From: Botrytis cinerea B05.10
Lineage: Eukaryota > Ascomycota > Leotiomycetes > Helotiales > Sclerotiniaceae
NCBI RefSeq assembly: GCF_000143535.2
Contig: NC_037310.1
Span: 186,001-250,000, forward strand
DNA: 64,000 nt
Reading direction: 5' to 3'
The notes beneath the pieces are model-generated. The model was not told where the DNA came from and searched no databases. It saw only the letters and a program-made list of their open reading frames with translations. Positions 1-12,917 of the stretch are shown in pieces; the stretch's first letter is position 1; every line of letters starts with the position of its first letter. Both the position numbers and the translations under genes were made by a program.

Positions 1-2566
1 TTCGCCGTCATGATATCCTATACACCAACTACCTCCAAAGCGTTGCGGAAATGTTATCCCTACAATTTTCGCACCGTCTGCAAAATGCATACTTTGTTGC
101 CTGTCAGGATCGTAGAAAGTTTTGGAGACAGGTTTTGGATGATGGGTTGTTATTGCGTGAGCGGTGGGACGAGATGCTACTTTGGACGCGATCTCAGACA
201 TGCAATAGGGAGAAAATTTAGGTTCGTGGATGGTGAATTGGATATCGAAATCGAGGACTGAAGGAGGTTGAATTCCGTAGACAGTTGTAATACCTGTTAC
301 TTGAGGAAGTGGACGAGGATGACGGGCTAGGTGACGAAATAGGGATGTTACGCTGAAGAAAACGGTTGCATCGTGTTCTTCAACTGTGCGGTGATCTTCA
401 ATACAGAATATACACTTGACTGGGATATTAGTTATTTGTTTGAGTTCAGAACGTAGGAAGGATGAAATGTCTACATACACCGTAGATGGGATCGTCCACT
501 GAAGAAGTTTTCAGATGACATTTTGAAATAAATCGTTGACGCCATCGAATACCGGTGTTGGAATATATACCAGAGCCTATACGCGAGCTGAGATTAGCAC
601 CCTTCCTCACGCTTAAAAAGCAATTTACACATACGATCAAGTAATCTATCCTTTTCCACATCATTCCACCCAACCTCATAGGCACATTTAATACATCTCG
701 CACTCAGAGTAGCACTATAATGGCCCTGATCCTTCTGTTAGTACAAACAAACCTAAGTATTAGCAAGGAGACGCGAATCATATCTGACCAATGAAATAAT
801 GAACAAAATAAAATTGAAGAAAGGAAATTCTACATACCGAAGGTCTCTTAACGACTTTAAATCCAGTTTCCCCTCTAATCATTGCTTTAGCCCCCGGACA
901 AAATCCATCGAACTTATAAAACGAACTATCATGCCTCATAGGACAATCCATGCTTTTTATTGAAGGAGTGGCTCTGTGCATTGCTAATTGACTTTGACTT
1001 CGATTTTCTGGAATGGGATTCAAAGGTTGTATTGGTACTGGTTCGGGATCTTCAGTTGGTACAACTTCCAAACCGCTTTCGATAACGGGAACAACTTCTA
1101 ATCCATCTTCAACTCCATTACCGAAGCCAGGTAGTTGTAACGTGGTAGCTAAGGATGTAGTAGATGTCGGAGTTGTGGTCGCAGGCGCAAGTCTACCCCA
1201 CGAAGCTGGATCATGTATTTCAGACGTTGGTGGACTAACTGGACTTTTCAACCATAATGAAATTCCTGATTCTGAAGGTTGATATTCGCTAATACCGGGA
1301 CTCGCTGGCGTCGCTGAGATTGGCGTCGGAGGTTTCAATGAGGAAGCAGGGAAATATTCATTATCAGGCTTCGTCGTACTTGAGGATGCAGGTGTAGCAT
1401 CTCGATCCCGTAATGATCCATTCCTCGAACTTCCTCCTTGAGAAGTCTGACCTTGACTTCTTTTCCGTCCTATCAGATCATCATATCCACTTCCTCTAGA
1501 ACTATGCCTCTCTATCGGACTACTTGCTGATGAATATGAAGACCAAGGAGACGTAAGCATCGATCCATCGCTGAAAGTTTCGCTTGCCCTATTCTCTTCT
1601 ATCGAGGAGACTGATTTCCGCATTTCGTTATGGAATGACATACGAGACTGTTTTCTCCGTTCCAGAAATTCCTCATTCGCATTAAGTCGTTGAAATACCA
1701 GCTCTTTAGCTATTAATATTTGCTTGGAAGGTGGTGTTTCATATCCATATTTGGGAGGGGGTGTAGCTTGTATCGATTCTCGATAATTTGGTTCTGGGGA
1801 TGGGCCACGAGGAGGAGTCCTTGGTCCAACATCGAAATACGGTCCACTCAAACTCCATGGATCTTCCTTCTTGGGAGACTTCCTTGGAGGATCAGATAAC
1901 GAAACTTTATTATCGACAATTTGCCTATCAATTTGGGGGGGCAGCGATGAATAGGGTGGAGAAGCAATATCCATAGGACATGTTGCCGGTGGTCGTCGAG
2001 GAGATTGTTCCATAATCGGTATGTGTGCAGGACTCAATGGGGGTGATCTATCTTCCATCCGAAAGTGATGACGATCCGTCTGATCTATCCGATCCCGAAG
2101 ATTGTTGAAAATAAAAGTACATTCTGTCCGACATCTTTTCGACTGTTGTTTGACATTTGTGAAAGCTGACGCTTGGAAAGATTCGAGATTTTCGTCGAAA
2201 TCCTGGCATTCATCAATTTGATCCCTCAGATCAATCTTAACCTCTTTCAATCGATTTTGAATAGATTCTACCACATCATCAGTCAATAGCTCCCATATAT
2301 TTCCACACTCCTCAATATCACTCACCATCCTCCATCAACGCCTTAGCAAAATCTTCACCATAGGATCCTACAGCATCTCTATAAGCATCCGCAATAGCCT
2401 GACTAGTCTTTTCCAAATTCTTCTGTAAATTTTGTGCCAACTCCGATATATAAATTAAATTACTCGGCCCATCGCTCGCAGATCTCGCAACCCTCTTCGT
2501 TAACTTTATCCCCGCATCTAGTGCCTTTATAATACCCTTTATGGGAGCCGCAAAATCGTCCGACAT
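1..2566 (-). CDS. Uncharacterised fungal protein with CxxC motifs and SH3-like tail (3' end outside window)
   Basis: I do not recognise a named family. Five exons fit together in phase: 2326-2566, 838-2267, 635-734, 481-576 and 1-419, with introns of 58, 103, 58 and 61 bases. The ATG at 2566 is the first in frame, and 762 codons are present before the window edge. Residues 1-80 form a helical start (MSDDFAAPIKGIIKALDAGI); residues about 100-520 are low-complexity and Ser/Pro-rich, probably disordered. The last third is compact: FYKFDGFCPGAKAMIRGE, then CIKC near residue 575, GIRWRQRFISKCH, then CIFC near 626, suggesting a zinc-binding module. The segment just before the edge (KIVGITFPQRFGGSWCIGYH) resembles an SH3-type fold. 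The zinc and SH3 assignments are inferences. The single long reading frame at 778-2328 is only one exon: GTGAGT and GTATGT donors interrupt it at each end. Function unknown. Confidence 0.8.
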
Positions 2567-4378
2567 GTGGGCGGGAGCTTACGAGCGTAGCTCGCGAGTA
2601 ATGAATATAGCTTCGAATAGTTCGTATATATATCCCATACACACCACTTGACCAAGGACGGGATGACCTAATTCATAAACCGTCTCCCAGCCCGACCGTT
2701 TCGCGCAGAGGCCTCTCCGCTTCCACTCCCACTTCCGCTTGTATTAATCTTTCTCTATCAACGAATCTTGCGCCAGTAGTATTCGGGGTCGTGGGGTTGT
2801 GTTCGCTTTCAATCGATCAATCGAAGGAGATGTGCGTAATATTGGAGCCCGTCTCCGTAGTATCTAATCCAGTCCCTCCTCCCAAATGACGAAATCTCAA
2901 TCCGCAACACTGTATGGAATACAAAGAACGTAGCGATCAAATTTATATATTAGTGAAAACAACAAATTGAACGATTGCGCAAGTAATCATGTACGCTGGC
3001 ACGGTAGCACTTCGAATGAGTGACGGTGAGGTCTGTGTCTGCAGGAGAAATGAAGAGCGCGGAAGGATGACTGCAGATAGTTGTGTTGTGTTGCGCTATA
3101 ATGTGTATGTGCAAGTAGCCTTTTACTCGGTATGTCTTGCGCGTCCACGGGTCGTTCAGTCTTTTGGGGAGTATAGATGTACAGATGTACGCAGTCTGAC
3201 CATGCCAGGAAAAGTAACCGTCCAATATCGAATCCACACAATTACTGGCAGAGGTACGATCGATAGTGCGATTCTAGAAGGATGTATATAAAAGAAGGGT
3301 GCGATGCCCGAAAGTCCGTTTCCGTTGCCTCTGCTACCCTCGTCCTGCCCTGCTAGCTGCTGACACACACACACACACACATACACATACACGATACGGA
3401 GAGAGCCTTGCTTGCGAACCTGGATTAACTCAACTATACCAGAAACCTACGACGAACTTTGCTTTTTCCATCGACCTTTCTTTCTTTCCCAGATTTCCAT
3501 GGGATGCGAGCTCACATCCTATAGAAACAAAGCTCAGGAACTAGAGGTCCCCACGTACCACTTCCTGTCAGCCCTGATCCACGCCGTGCTGCACAGTGAG
3601 CACAGCCCCTAGACCGATTAAGCCCTGTGCACTTCTACACAAGCCGCCACGCAGGACAACAAACTGTTCGGACTCTTCCGTCCCTCTCACACTCACGCTC
3701 ACACTCACCAACTCACATGATGTATCGAATACCTCGGAGAGGCTTCCCAACAAACCGTATGGCGGCAATCAAATAGAGTTTCAAGACTATTGGAAAGAAA
3801 TTGTCATCAAAAGGAAGGATACACGCAAAAAGCATTTTGACACAGTACAAATTAGAGTGAAAGGTTCCTAGCTCTAGCGGCTACTCTTTCCACAATTTGA
3901 CAGAACAGGGGGCCCACTATCGGTTCAGCCCGGTCGTTCGTCCCATATACCAAGGTATCAAGGTATCAAGGTATCAAGGTATCAAGGTGTCCCTTCATCC
4001 AATGGATCCAGATTTATGGTTGGATCTCCTATGAACATGTGTGTACGTTTATATATATATATATAAAGCATAGGTGATTCACGAATCTCAGGGAAACTGT
4101 TTTAAATCTAACGTCGTGATTTGCGTTCCTTCCCTTCCATCTATCTATTTACATCAAATCCATTGACTGTCATCAATTCTGATTGCTCTCATCCTTTATC
4201 TCATCTTATCGCATTGGAAAAAAAAAAAAAAAAAAAAAAACATGCCAATCCTTTTACTCCCTCCATTACATCGTCTGAATCAGAACTGGATGTGCGCCTG
4301 CAAATCCCATACTAGTCAAATATGTAAAATAAAATAAAAAATCAACTCCAATGTACAAGAGTCAAAAAAATCTAAAGC
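2567..4378. other. Intergenic spacer with simple repeats
   Basis: No convincing coding exon was found. The spacer holds a CA-rich tract (3362-3392), five tandem copies of the 8-mer CAAGGTAT (3951-3990, last copy imperfect), a TA tract (4050-4065) and a run of 23 A (4218-4240). It contains the promoter of the leftward gene starting at 2566 and the 3' flank of FAS2. Short open frames here lack splice-linked partners or family similarity. Confidence 0.7.
3951..3990. repeat. 8-bp tandem repeat (CAAGGTAT)x5
   Basis: Five head-to-tail copies of CAAGGTAT, the fifth reading CAAGGTGT. It lies in a noncoding spacer about 390 bases beyond the FAS2 stop codon. Confidence 0.9.
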
Positions 4379-7300
4379 TTAAAAAGCTGCTACGGCAATC
4401 GCGATGGCTTGAGTGTCAGAGTGCGAGATTGAAATGCTAATTTCTTTCACGCCGGCTTTCTTTGCTGCGGTTGCGGCATCGCCGTGAAGCTATATGTTTG
4501 TTAGCGAAAGTTAATCGGAAATGAAGGGGTTTAAACTTACCGAGACAATTGGCGCACCCTTTTCATTGTTGGTGATTTCAATTTCCTTCAAAGGTGCTCC
4601 GGCTCCTTTACCTGCAACACCGAGAGATTTGAAGACGGCCTCCTTCGCACTCCACTTTCCAGCGAAAGATGCTTGTGGGTTTGGTGCTTGCTTGCAGTAA
4701 GCAACCTCCTTCTCGGTGAAGTTTCTCTCCAAGAATGTATCATTCTCAATGTTGATAGCAGCAATATCCTCTACATCAACACCAACTTTGTTGTTAGCTG
4801 TTGCAGCACCCTTTGCAAGTGACTCAACCATCTGCTTTGTGCTCTCTGTCTTTTCCTTATTGATAACCTTCTTAGCGAAGTTTGGAGCATATGTGAGAGC
4901 GGAAGTCTTCTTATCGACTGATACACGGGCTTCTGGGTTGAGGAAGACAGCTCCTTGTTGGTCATCAGTATAAGGTGAGTGGTCCTTGGCAACAAATAAG
5001 GTATTTGTGATCATTCCGTTGTGGAAGTAGCGGTAGGCCTTCTTTTGTCTGGCTTCAACCTTAGTGCAGTACGCCGAGTATGTTTGCTCATCAAGAGTGG
5101 CGAACAAATACTTTGGATGAATACCAATAGCTTGAGCACCCTTTTGACCGAAGCCGAAGGAAGTAACAGAGAAAGCCTTGATACCATCGGTTTGAATGCT
5201 GCGACTTGGGTAAACAATGTAGTCGAACTTCTCCATAACTTGATCGACGTTGTCGGCATTTCTGTTACCAGGAACTAAACCACTGTTGAGGACCTGCAGA
5301 CAACCGTTGAACATCCAAGCTCCAGCAGCACCCTTTGGATGACCTGTCAAGTACTTTTGGAAGATACCCATGACAGCGTTACCCTTCTTGCGACCAAGGT
5401 GCTCCATTTGTTGGCAAATGACCGAAGACTCGTTCTTGTCATTTGCAACAGTTGAGGTACCGTGGAAAGATGCAACATCGAGGTCATCGATGGTAAGGCC
5501 CCAAGTAGCAAGGGCACCACGAAGAGGTGCGATAGTAGGATCTTTCTTCCAGAAGCTGTTACCAAGACTGTTCAAAACCTCACGCTCTTGACGTAAGGCC
5601 TCGCGCTCGATATGTTGTGCTCGGTCTTGAGCATATTCGCTTTCGTTGAACTCTCCTCCTTGAGCCTTCATGGCAGCAATCTCCTCATGAAGATACTCAA
5701 GTTCCGATTCTTGCCACGCCTTGATGTTCTTCTTGCGAAGCTCAACTTGTCTGCGACGGTATTTAATATCCAAGAGAGGCGATGGGAACTTGCCAGGGTT
5801 TTCGCGAGCGGTTGTAAGAACACCTTGACCTGGAGCAGGAACGGAGCGTCCGATCTTGTCAGTCGCAGTAGTGGTCAATCCAAGGATACCATAGATTGGT
5901 ACGCCCATGTCGAGAGCAAGTCTGGCAGTCATGATGACTTGGATACCACAACCTTGTGACTCCATGAAACCATTTCTGGTGGTGGTGGTAGGACGAGACA
6001 TCTCCTTAGGTGTGCGGCCATGGGCCATCTCATCGACAGCATTACTGGTAGCTTTCATGTTGGCAAACTCGTATGAACCTTCCTCTTGGAAGTCATCAAA
6101 TCCACCAACAAAACAGACACGAGCCTTTCCTTCAACAATAGTCTCATAACCAATATCGACGGATTCGACTGATGTGGCGCAAGCACCAACAGGAGTCTTG
6201 ATTGGACCGGTGGAAGACATCAACAACATGTTGACCCAAGCACTCATGGTGTTAATGAAAGACTCTTGGAGGATATCCTTTTGGAGTGGTTTGTCCAGGA
6301 AGCGGTCTTTGTACATTCCCCTAAGGGCCGAAGTACCACCAATACCAGATCCAATGCAGTTACCCACTTCGGAGATGTGCACATATTGATAGAACTCATA
6401 TGGATCAGTAATACCAGATGCCAAAAGAGACTCAACAGTGCAGACAAGGACGAACAAGGTAACAGGATCGACCTGTGAGATAATGTCGTCTGGAATACCA
6501 TATTTCTTGGCATCCCATCCAGTTGGGATTTGACCTGCGACAAGTCGATCGAAACGGAGAGCCTTTGGAATGAGTAGTGTAGCACCCTTACGCATGCGGA
6601 CGAGATACTCTCCAGATTCTGGAATCTCAAAGATCTCAGCCTTGTCACCGTGCTCACGTTTGAATTCTTCTGCGGTCTCCTTGGAGGTCTCGAATGGCTC
6701 CAAGTCCTCTTCAATGACAACTTCTTGAAGCAATTGCTTCTTCTCTGGGTTGTAGCCATTGAAAAGTTCAGGCTCAATCAAACGGATACCAGAGTGTTCG
6801 AGAATGTATTTCTCGTATTTACCCTTGATATCTTTATCGTCAACTGGATCTCCGGTCTTGGCATCAACCCATCCTGCATAGGATTTTCCTTTGATGTTGC
6901 CATTGTGGTTCTTGATAAGACCCATAATCCAGGCCATCTCAACACAACCTTCCAAAGAAAACTGGCCATACGCCTCCATTTCCCATCTGGTACGAGAGTT
7001 ACCCCATGGTCCAACCTCAGCGAAACCAGTAACGACAACAACCTTTTCAAGATCAACCATACCCTTGAGATTGTCGTTGAGTGGGGCAACTTCCTTCTTC
7101 CAGTCTGGTAGTTGTGGGAAGTCGTACTTGATGTTTGCACGTGGTTCAATTGTGACCTTCTTGTAGAGTGCTTCACTGTCCTCGCCATTGACAATCTTGT
7201 TCTCAATAGCGGTCTCCTTGGTGACAGCTTGTCGGACTTCGCTAGTCTCCATGATATCCTTTCGGAGTTTCGTCATCAATTCCTTGAGGTTAGGAATGAA

Positions 7301-10070
7301 TTGTAAACCACCGTTCAAATCAGCGAAAACTGGCTCGGATTGGCATAGATCAACAATGTTAGGGGCCATAAGACCCAACAAGTTGAAAGCCATCTCTTGT
7401 TGGGAGAATGTGCGTACGCCGTAGGCCTCAACGCCTTCTGCAACAATGTTGTTACCAGACATGAGACCAGTACCACGAGTCCATCCAATGACGGCTCCGC
7501 AAATAGTGAGGAAATTACCCCAGCTCTCCGAGTGCCATCTATTAAACAAGGTCTCCAATGCCAACTTGGATTCGGAGTAAAGACCATCATTACCGAAAGT
7601 TCCGTGATTTGGAGAGAGCGGCAAGACAACTTGAGCAGGTCTAGTCTCGAATCCTCGCTCGAACTTTTGAGTTTTGATACAACCCAAAAGACGGAGAAGA
7701 TTGGTCAACATGATACGGTGAGCGAGCTCGGATTTCGAGTCAATGCTATCAATTTCACGACCGTTCTCGGGAATAGCAGCGAATGGAATGACATAGTCAA
7801 GATCCCATCCAAGACCGTTCTTTGGATCGTAGATATAATTGACCAAGGCCTCAACATCTTGTTTGCTACCTTGGTTAAAGGGAACAACAATCAATTGAGA
7901 TCCTCGGGATCCGTAGCGAGCGTACATTGATTGATAATACTCGGTGACCTGTCTGGAGAATCGACTGGTGGTTACAACAACCTTGGCGCCACCACTGATC
8001 AGTCCTTGCAACACATCGGCACCAATTGAGCCAGCTCCAGCACCTGTCATCAAAGCATTCTTGCCCTGGAAAGTGACACCAGATTTAGCCGCTTGCTCTA
8101 AGCCATCGAGATAGAGACCAGTAAGCTTCTTGCTGTACTCCCAACCGTGTTCATCCTTTCTCTTTAAATGAAGGAATGGAATGGTCTCGACCTTTCCAGC
8201 CTTCACATTGCCATTTGCTTTTCCGCCGTTCATTTTGACACCGTTCTTTTTGCCATTGCTGTTCTCTTTTGGAATGATTTGTCCTTCACTCATCGCTAAT
8301 GAGCGGATAACATCACTGTAGAGACTCTTGATTTGGAGTTGAGATGCTTTGGAGAGCTTGTGCTGCTGCTTGATCAGCTTGTAGATGCGGCTGAGATCAT
8401 TCTGGACCTTGGTTCGGTTCCCGTATTCTGAAATCTTTCCTCCGTCAGCCATTTCTCGCACATAGTGCTCAAGCTTTCGGGCACTGGTTCTGGGGACCTC
8501 GGCGTAATCTAGATTGCCGCGAGCATCGATTGTTGTATGTGGTCCAGTTGGCAATGCAACATCTTTGTAAACTGGTGCCTCGTTCAGCACGTCTTTGCAG
8601 TTGTCGAATAGCGATTGTCCAAGTTCTTTTGCAAGCTTGTAAGTCTCGCCACGTTCAGTTGGGCAGTTATCAATGTGGTATTGCATAAATTCGAGAAGGG
8701 TGGGGTTGGATCTGTTCATGATACGAATGCACTGACTAACGATTTCTCGATCAACTGCTTGGAGTCGACCGAAAATGATGTCGTAGTACATTGTCAAGGC
8801 ATCTTGTCGCGCCCAATTCCAGGAAGAATCATACACTCTAGCCTTCAATTGAGTGAAAACAGGCTCAATACCCGTAGCGTAAAATTCTCCGTGTTCAACG
8901 TTCCACAGGTCGAGTTGTGCTTGAAGGGCCTTTTCTGATTGTTGCGCGCCAATAAACGCCTTGTCACCAGCTCGGAGATCCATCTTAAGATATCTGGCAA
9001 AGAGTTCAAGCTGCTGCTTGAAAAGTGCTCTCTGATCCTTGGTCAAAGCATCGAGGGCAGCTGGGTCCATCATCATTCCACCGCCTGAACCACCTGCATC
9101 AGCACTGGCAGATACCGTTGACAGACTGATTCCTGCATTTGCTGCATATTTTTGTGAAACGTCGTCGAGGAATGCCTTGGCATCATTTTCAGATCCTAAA
9201 CGTGCGGCAGGCTCCATTGTCAGGGCCAAAAGCAAGACACCATCTTGTCTGCCAGCTGCCAAGCCCCAGCGTGTCTCCAGATATTTTCTCGCTGCAGTAA
9301 TATTGAATCCACCGGGCATTTTTGAAGATATTAATCTCGCAACAAGAGACGATGATTGTTTTCCTAGTTGGCCGTTGAAAGTCTGTTGCATGGCAGCTCC
9401 TAATTCGTCTAGAGGGGTGTCTTCTGGTTTCTCGGGCGTTGACCCGAATTCTTTGCCCAAATCTCCCAATATCTCGTTTTGAAGTGTAGATTTTCCTGTA
9501 GAAATCCCATGATTAGCTTCTGCAACCCAAGCAATGAAATAGACAATTCTTACCTCCGACAAGATCCTTGATAGCCTTTGTCAATGGGATTTCCAAAAGT
9601 GGTTTCTTGAGTTTTTGGGCAATCAGAGATCGCACAATATCTATGGCACCGACTGGGGCATCTGGAACTTGTGCGGCTGGGCCAGCACTTGGAGGGGGAG
9701 CAGCTGCAACTGGTGCAGGTGCTGAACCAGAGGATGCTGCTGGTGCTGGGGTAGAATCACTTGGAGCAGCCGCAGGTTCATCCTCCACGGGGTCGACATC
9801 ATAGTAAATCTCCTTGGCATCTTTGTTGTAGCATAGAATTTGACGTTGGATAGATTTTGCTGCGTCGTAGGCTTCGTATTTAGAGGCGAGTGTCCGCTTG
9901 GCCATAGTACCAAGGGTATCTGCAGGACCGATTTCGACGATTCTTTCGGTGGTCTTCTCATCCAAAATCACATCTTGGGTTTCAATCCATCTTACGGGAG
10001 ATGCAAATTGATATGCCAAAAGCTCGACGAGGAGCGTATGGGCGAGCTCTTGCTCGACTTCGGGACGCAT
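4379..10070 (-). CDS. FAS2: Fatty acid synthase subunit alpha (FAS2)
   Basis: This is the alpha subunit of the cytosolic fungal type I synthase; with beta it makes long-chain acyl-CoA from acetyl- and malonyl-CoA. Exons are 9554-10070, 4541-9495 and 4379-4489, introns 58 and 51 bases, giving 1860 residues, the usual length. Domain order: an N-terminal part completing the MPT fold, an Ala/Pro linker (about 110-145), the acyl carrier domain with phosphopantetheine Ser175 in [15 protein letters not shown], the ketoreductase ([13 protein letters not shown]), the ketosynthase with Cys1278 in GACATSVES plus FHGTST and [10 protein letters not shown] histidines, and a C-terminal phosphopantetheinyl transferase ([28 protein letters not shown]). 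The last exon restores the normal end [13 protein letters not shown]...VAAF. The start [18 protein letters not shown] matches the family. It is divergent from FAS1. All catalytic residues I can see are present. Confidence 0.98.
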
Positions 10071-12917
10071 ATTTGAGGATTGTGTGGTCGAGGGAAAATT
10101 AAAATGTATGCGAAGGGGGTATCATAAAACGAATTTCTGTGAAGGAATTCTAAAAGGTTCTCAAACAGACCTTCCGCTCTTTTTTTTTTTGGAGAGTAGT
10201 GAACTTAAGACTACCCTGGGAATTCCCCTCCAAAGTCTGTCTATATCTAGTAATACAAAGTATATAGAGACCTTTTTTCTTTTTCTAAATCAGCAAACAA
10301 AAAGACTGATTCTATTAGGGAACTGAAATCAAATTGAAGATTGAATGACGAAGACTGAATCACGGACAGAATGGGAGAAGAGAGGGGATCTTCTAAAGGT
10401 TCTATCTGGTGGAGCGGAGAAAAGACCAAATGTGAGAGTATCGTACGAAGTACACCGAAGCTTTGGGTTTTCTTGCCTTTCTACGGCATGAGCATTATTT
10501 TGGCTGGGATTACAAGGGGAGACATCTCAATGGTTGATGAATTTTTGGCCCTCCTCCCAACAGACGGGTGAGGATGGAGACTAGACACGCAATAGGTCTA
10601 GCGTGGCGTGATAATCCCGGTCAACATTTATTCTCCCCTCGATAGCACGAGTGAGCATCAAACATCCATCTCAACGCCCTTTTTCGTGATCCAATCCAAT
10701 ATCATGGGTTTCAAGAATTGGATCTCCCTAGCACGAGTGTTTCTACATGCCTGCCAATATCGCCAACTGTTACACGCTTCTTGTCCTACACATGCCGTCC
10801 GACATGGAATCACAGATACCCGCGGCCTAGGTACATTCGACACCGGATTCACAGGAGAGGATTTATAGTATTTACAGAATGTGCAGAATTGATAGCATTT
10901 ATAGCATTTATTGTATTGTGTGTCCTGCACTTACCGTATCCGATACCTGCCACATACCCAAGGGCCTTCGCTAGGACAGAGAAGGTCGGCACATTTCCTT
11001 CCTTTCCGCTGGACCCCTTGATTCGATTGTATGCATAAACCGGGGGTTTAAAGTGCAAACCCTAGCTTCAAAGACGATCTGTCTTGCAAAGCACACTGCT
11101 GTTGCTCGATCAAGAACCAAGATATCTCATAGTGCGAAACTCATCAGCCTTCTTTTTTGTGCCAGTCATGCTAGCATTCTTCTGCGTGCAATGCCAGACT
11201 TTACTTCAAGAGGTGAGGATAGAATCGAACCGTAGCCATGTATCTCTGGCTGTCCCTGCCCACCCACACACCCCTCGCACGTAATAACGGATCACATATC
11301 AATATTAATTACCCCTCGAGAGAAACACCATGCGTGCCATTGGGTATTTGGAATTGGGAAACGGGAAGCTGGAAACTGGAAATTGGAATGTTGTAAGCAG
11401 ATATATCGACATTCCTACGTCGTACTCAACAAATGACATTGATTGCTTTTATTGAAAACCTGTCCATGGTAAGACTAGCTAGCCCAACCACGAATGACAA
11501 ATTACTCACTCTGGAATAATCGACATGTCTCGCTATGCTTGCTGCAAGTCTTCTCGCCGAAGACCCTTTTTATTTTACTTTCCCCGACAAACTGTGGTGC
11601 CACGAAGTTTCAGGGGGGGGGGGGGAGGGAGAAAGAGGAAAGAGGAAAGAGGAAAGAGGGGTGTCAGTGAGAAGGCAAGTGCTAGTCGAGACTATTAGAA
11701 AATTCGAGAAGACCGGTATACATTCTTGCTCCGTACACAGAGGCCACATTTAGAGGGGATCTTCGGCGCCAGGACTGTACGACTATGCGCTACCATACTG
11801 GCACTAGCAGAAACTGCGAAGCTGGTGGTTCACATCTGTCTCAATACTCCGCCGGCGGGAAGAACTATTGAATGTGAAGTGTGCAGTGAAATGTGAAATG
11901 TGAACTGTTTGAAACTTACTTTTCGACCTTCCCTTCCTTCCCTCCCTTCTGCCGCACGGCATTCCGTCCGATCGCTCCTTTCTCTCGCACTCGCCAAAAT
12001 CGAATTTTGGGAGGTTGTGCTGTGCTGCGCTGTGCTGTGTTGTGTGACAAGTGACGTTCATGCGAGAGACTGCCTCTGCCTCCCTCTGCCTCCCTCTGCC
12101 TCGCCCGATAATCCTCGACCCAAGACCCACGACCCACGACCCACGACCCACGACCCAAGACCCAAGACCACCCAAGGCTGACTATCTGACGACTTCCTCT
12201 GACAGGGTCCCTTGGTGAGGGATGATGATTAGTATGATGATTAGTATGATTACCCAGTAAATGCATTTTCAACCCCCTCCTTGAGCTTGGTGCCCCAACA
12301 ATTCTCTAACTAAATTGGGTCTCTTCCCCTGCACCGGTGAATGATTTTTTGGCGTTACGTTGAGAGCGAAGCTTGGGCACATTTTGGCAGAAACGCGAGA
12401 AAGAAATATATGAATGAGCATGATATGAGAATTGGGAGAAAGCTTCCACCGTAGTACCATCGACCTACCCTACCCTACCCTACCCTTTGCCGCAAGAAGG
12501 GAGACTGGAACTTGATCTTTCTTTTCTTTTTCTACATCCCATATCTAAGAAAGGCAGAACCTAACGCAGATTGCTATCGTCTGTCTATATCTCACACCTT
12601 CAATTAATACATCCCCCCTCTCTCTCTCTGTCTCATACCTACATTTTTTGCATCTTGGTGGAGCGATTGTATCCTTGTTAGAATAAAAGACCGTCTGTAA
12701 CTTTTTACCCTACACCACACCACATCAAAGCCCGTCTCTCCTGCTCTTCATTGAGTTTCTGGAGTCCTGTGACAAAAATGTGAGTACAATCCAATAACCC
12801 ATGGTTTAGTGATGCACGACGCCGTTGGCCGAGAACCTCTTGTTGATTTCTGCAAAACTAGTTAAAGACAAATTCACCACTTCTACACATCCAATACACA
12901 GTTCACCACTCGCCATC
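10071..12917. promoter_or_regulatory. Shared FAS2/FAS1 divergent intergenic region
   Basis: These 2.8 kb separate the two FAS start codons and must contain both promoters and 5' leaders. No coding exon is convincing. Simple sequence is frequent: a G13 run (11613-11625), an AGAGGAA-type tract (about 11630-11660), a 7-bp GACCCAC repeat (12116-12169), CTACC repeats (12464-12486) and a CT tract (12615-12632). A GTGAGT donor at 12780 and an acceptor at 12900-12901 could bound a 5'-UTR intron of FAS1, placing the leader next to the ATG. I could not identify a regulator binding site with certainty. Confidence 0.65.
12116..12169. repeat. 7-bp tandem repeat (GACCCAC)n
   Basis: About seven copies of GACCCAC with GACCCAA variants, lying between the FAS2 and FAS1 promoters, about 750 bases upstream of the FAS1 ATG. 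Confidence 0.85.

Noticed and set aside
10071..12917. Known fatty-acid regulator sites in the FAS promoter region
   Set aside because: I looked for CCTCGG-type elements by eye and found none I could defend.
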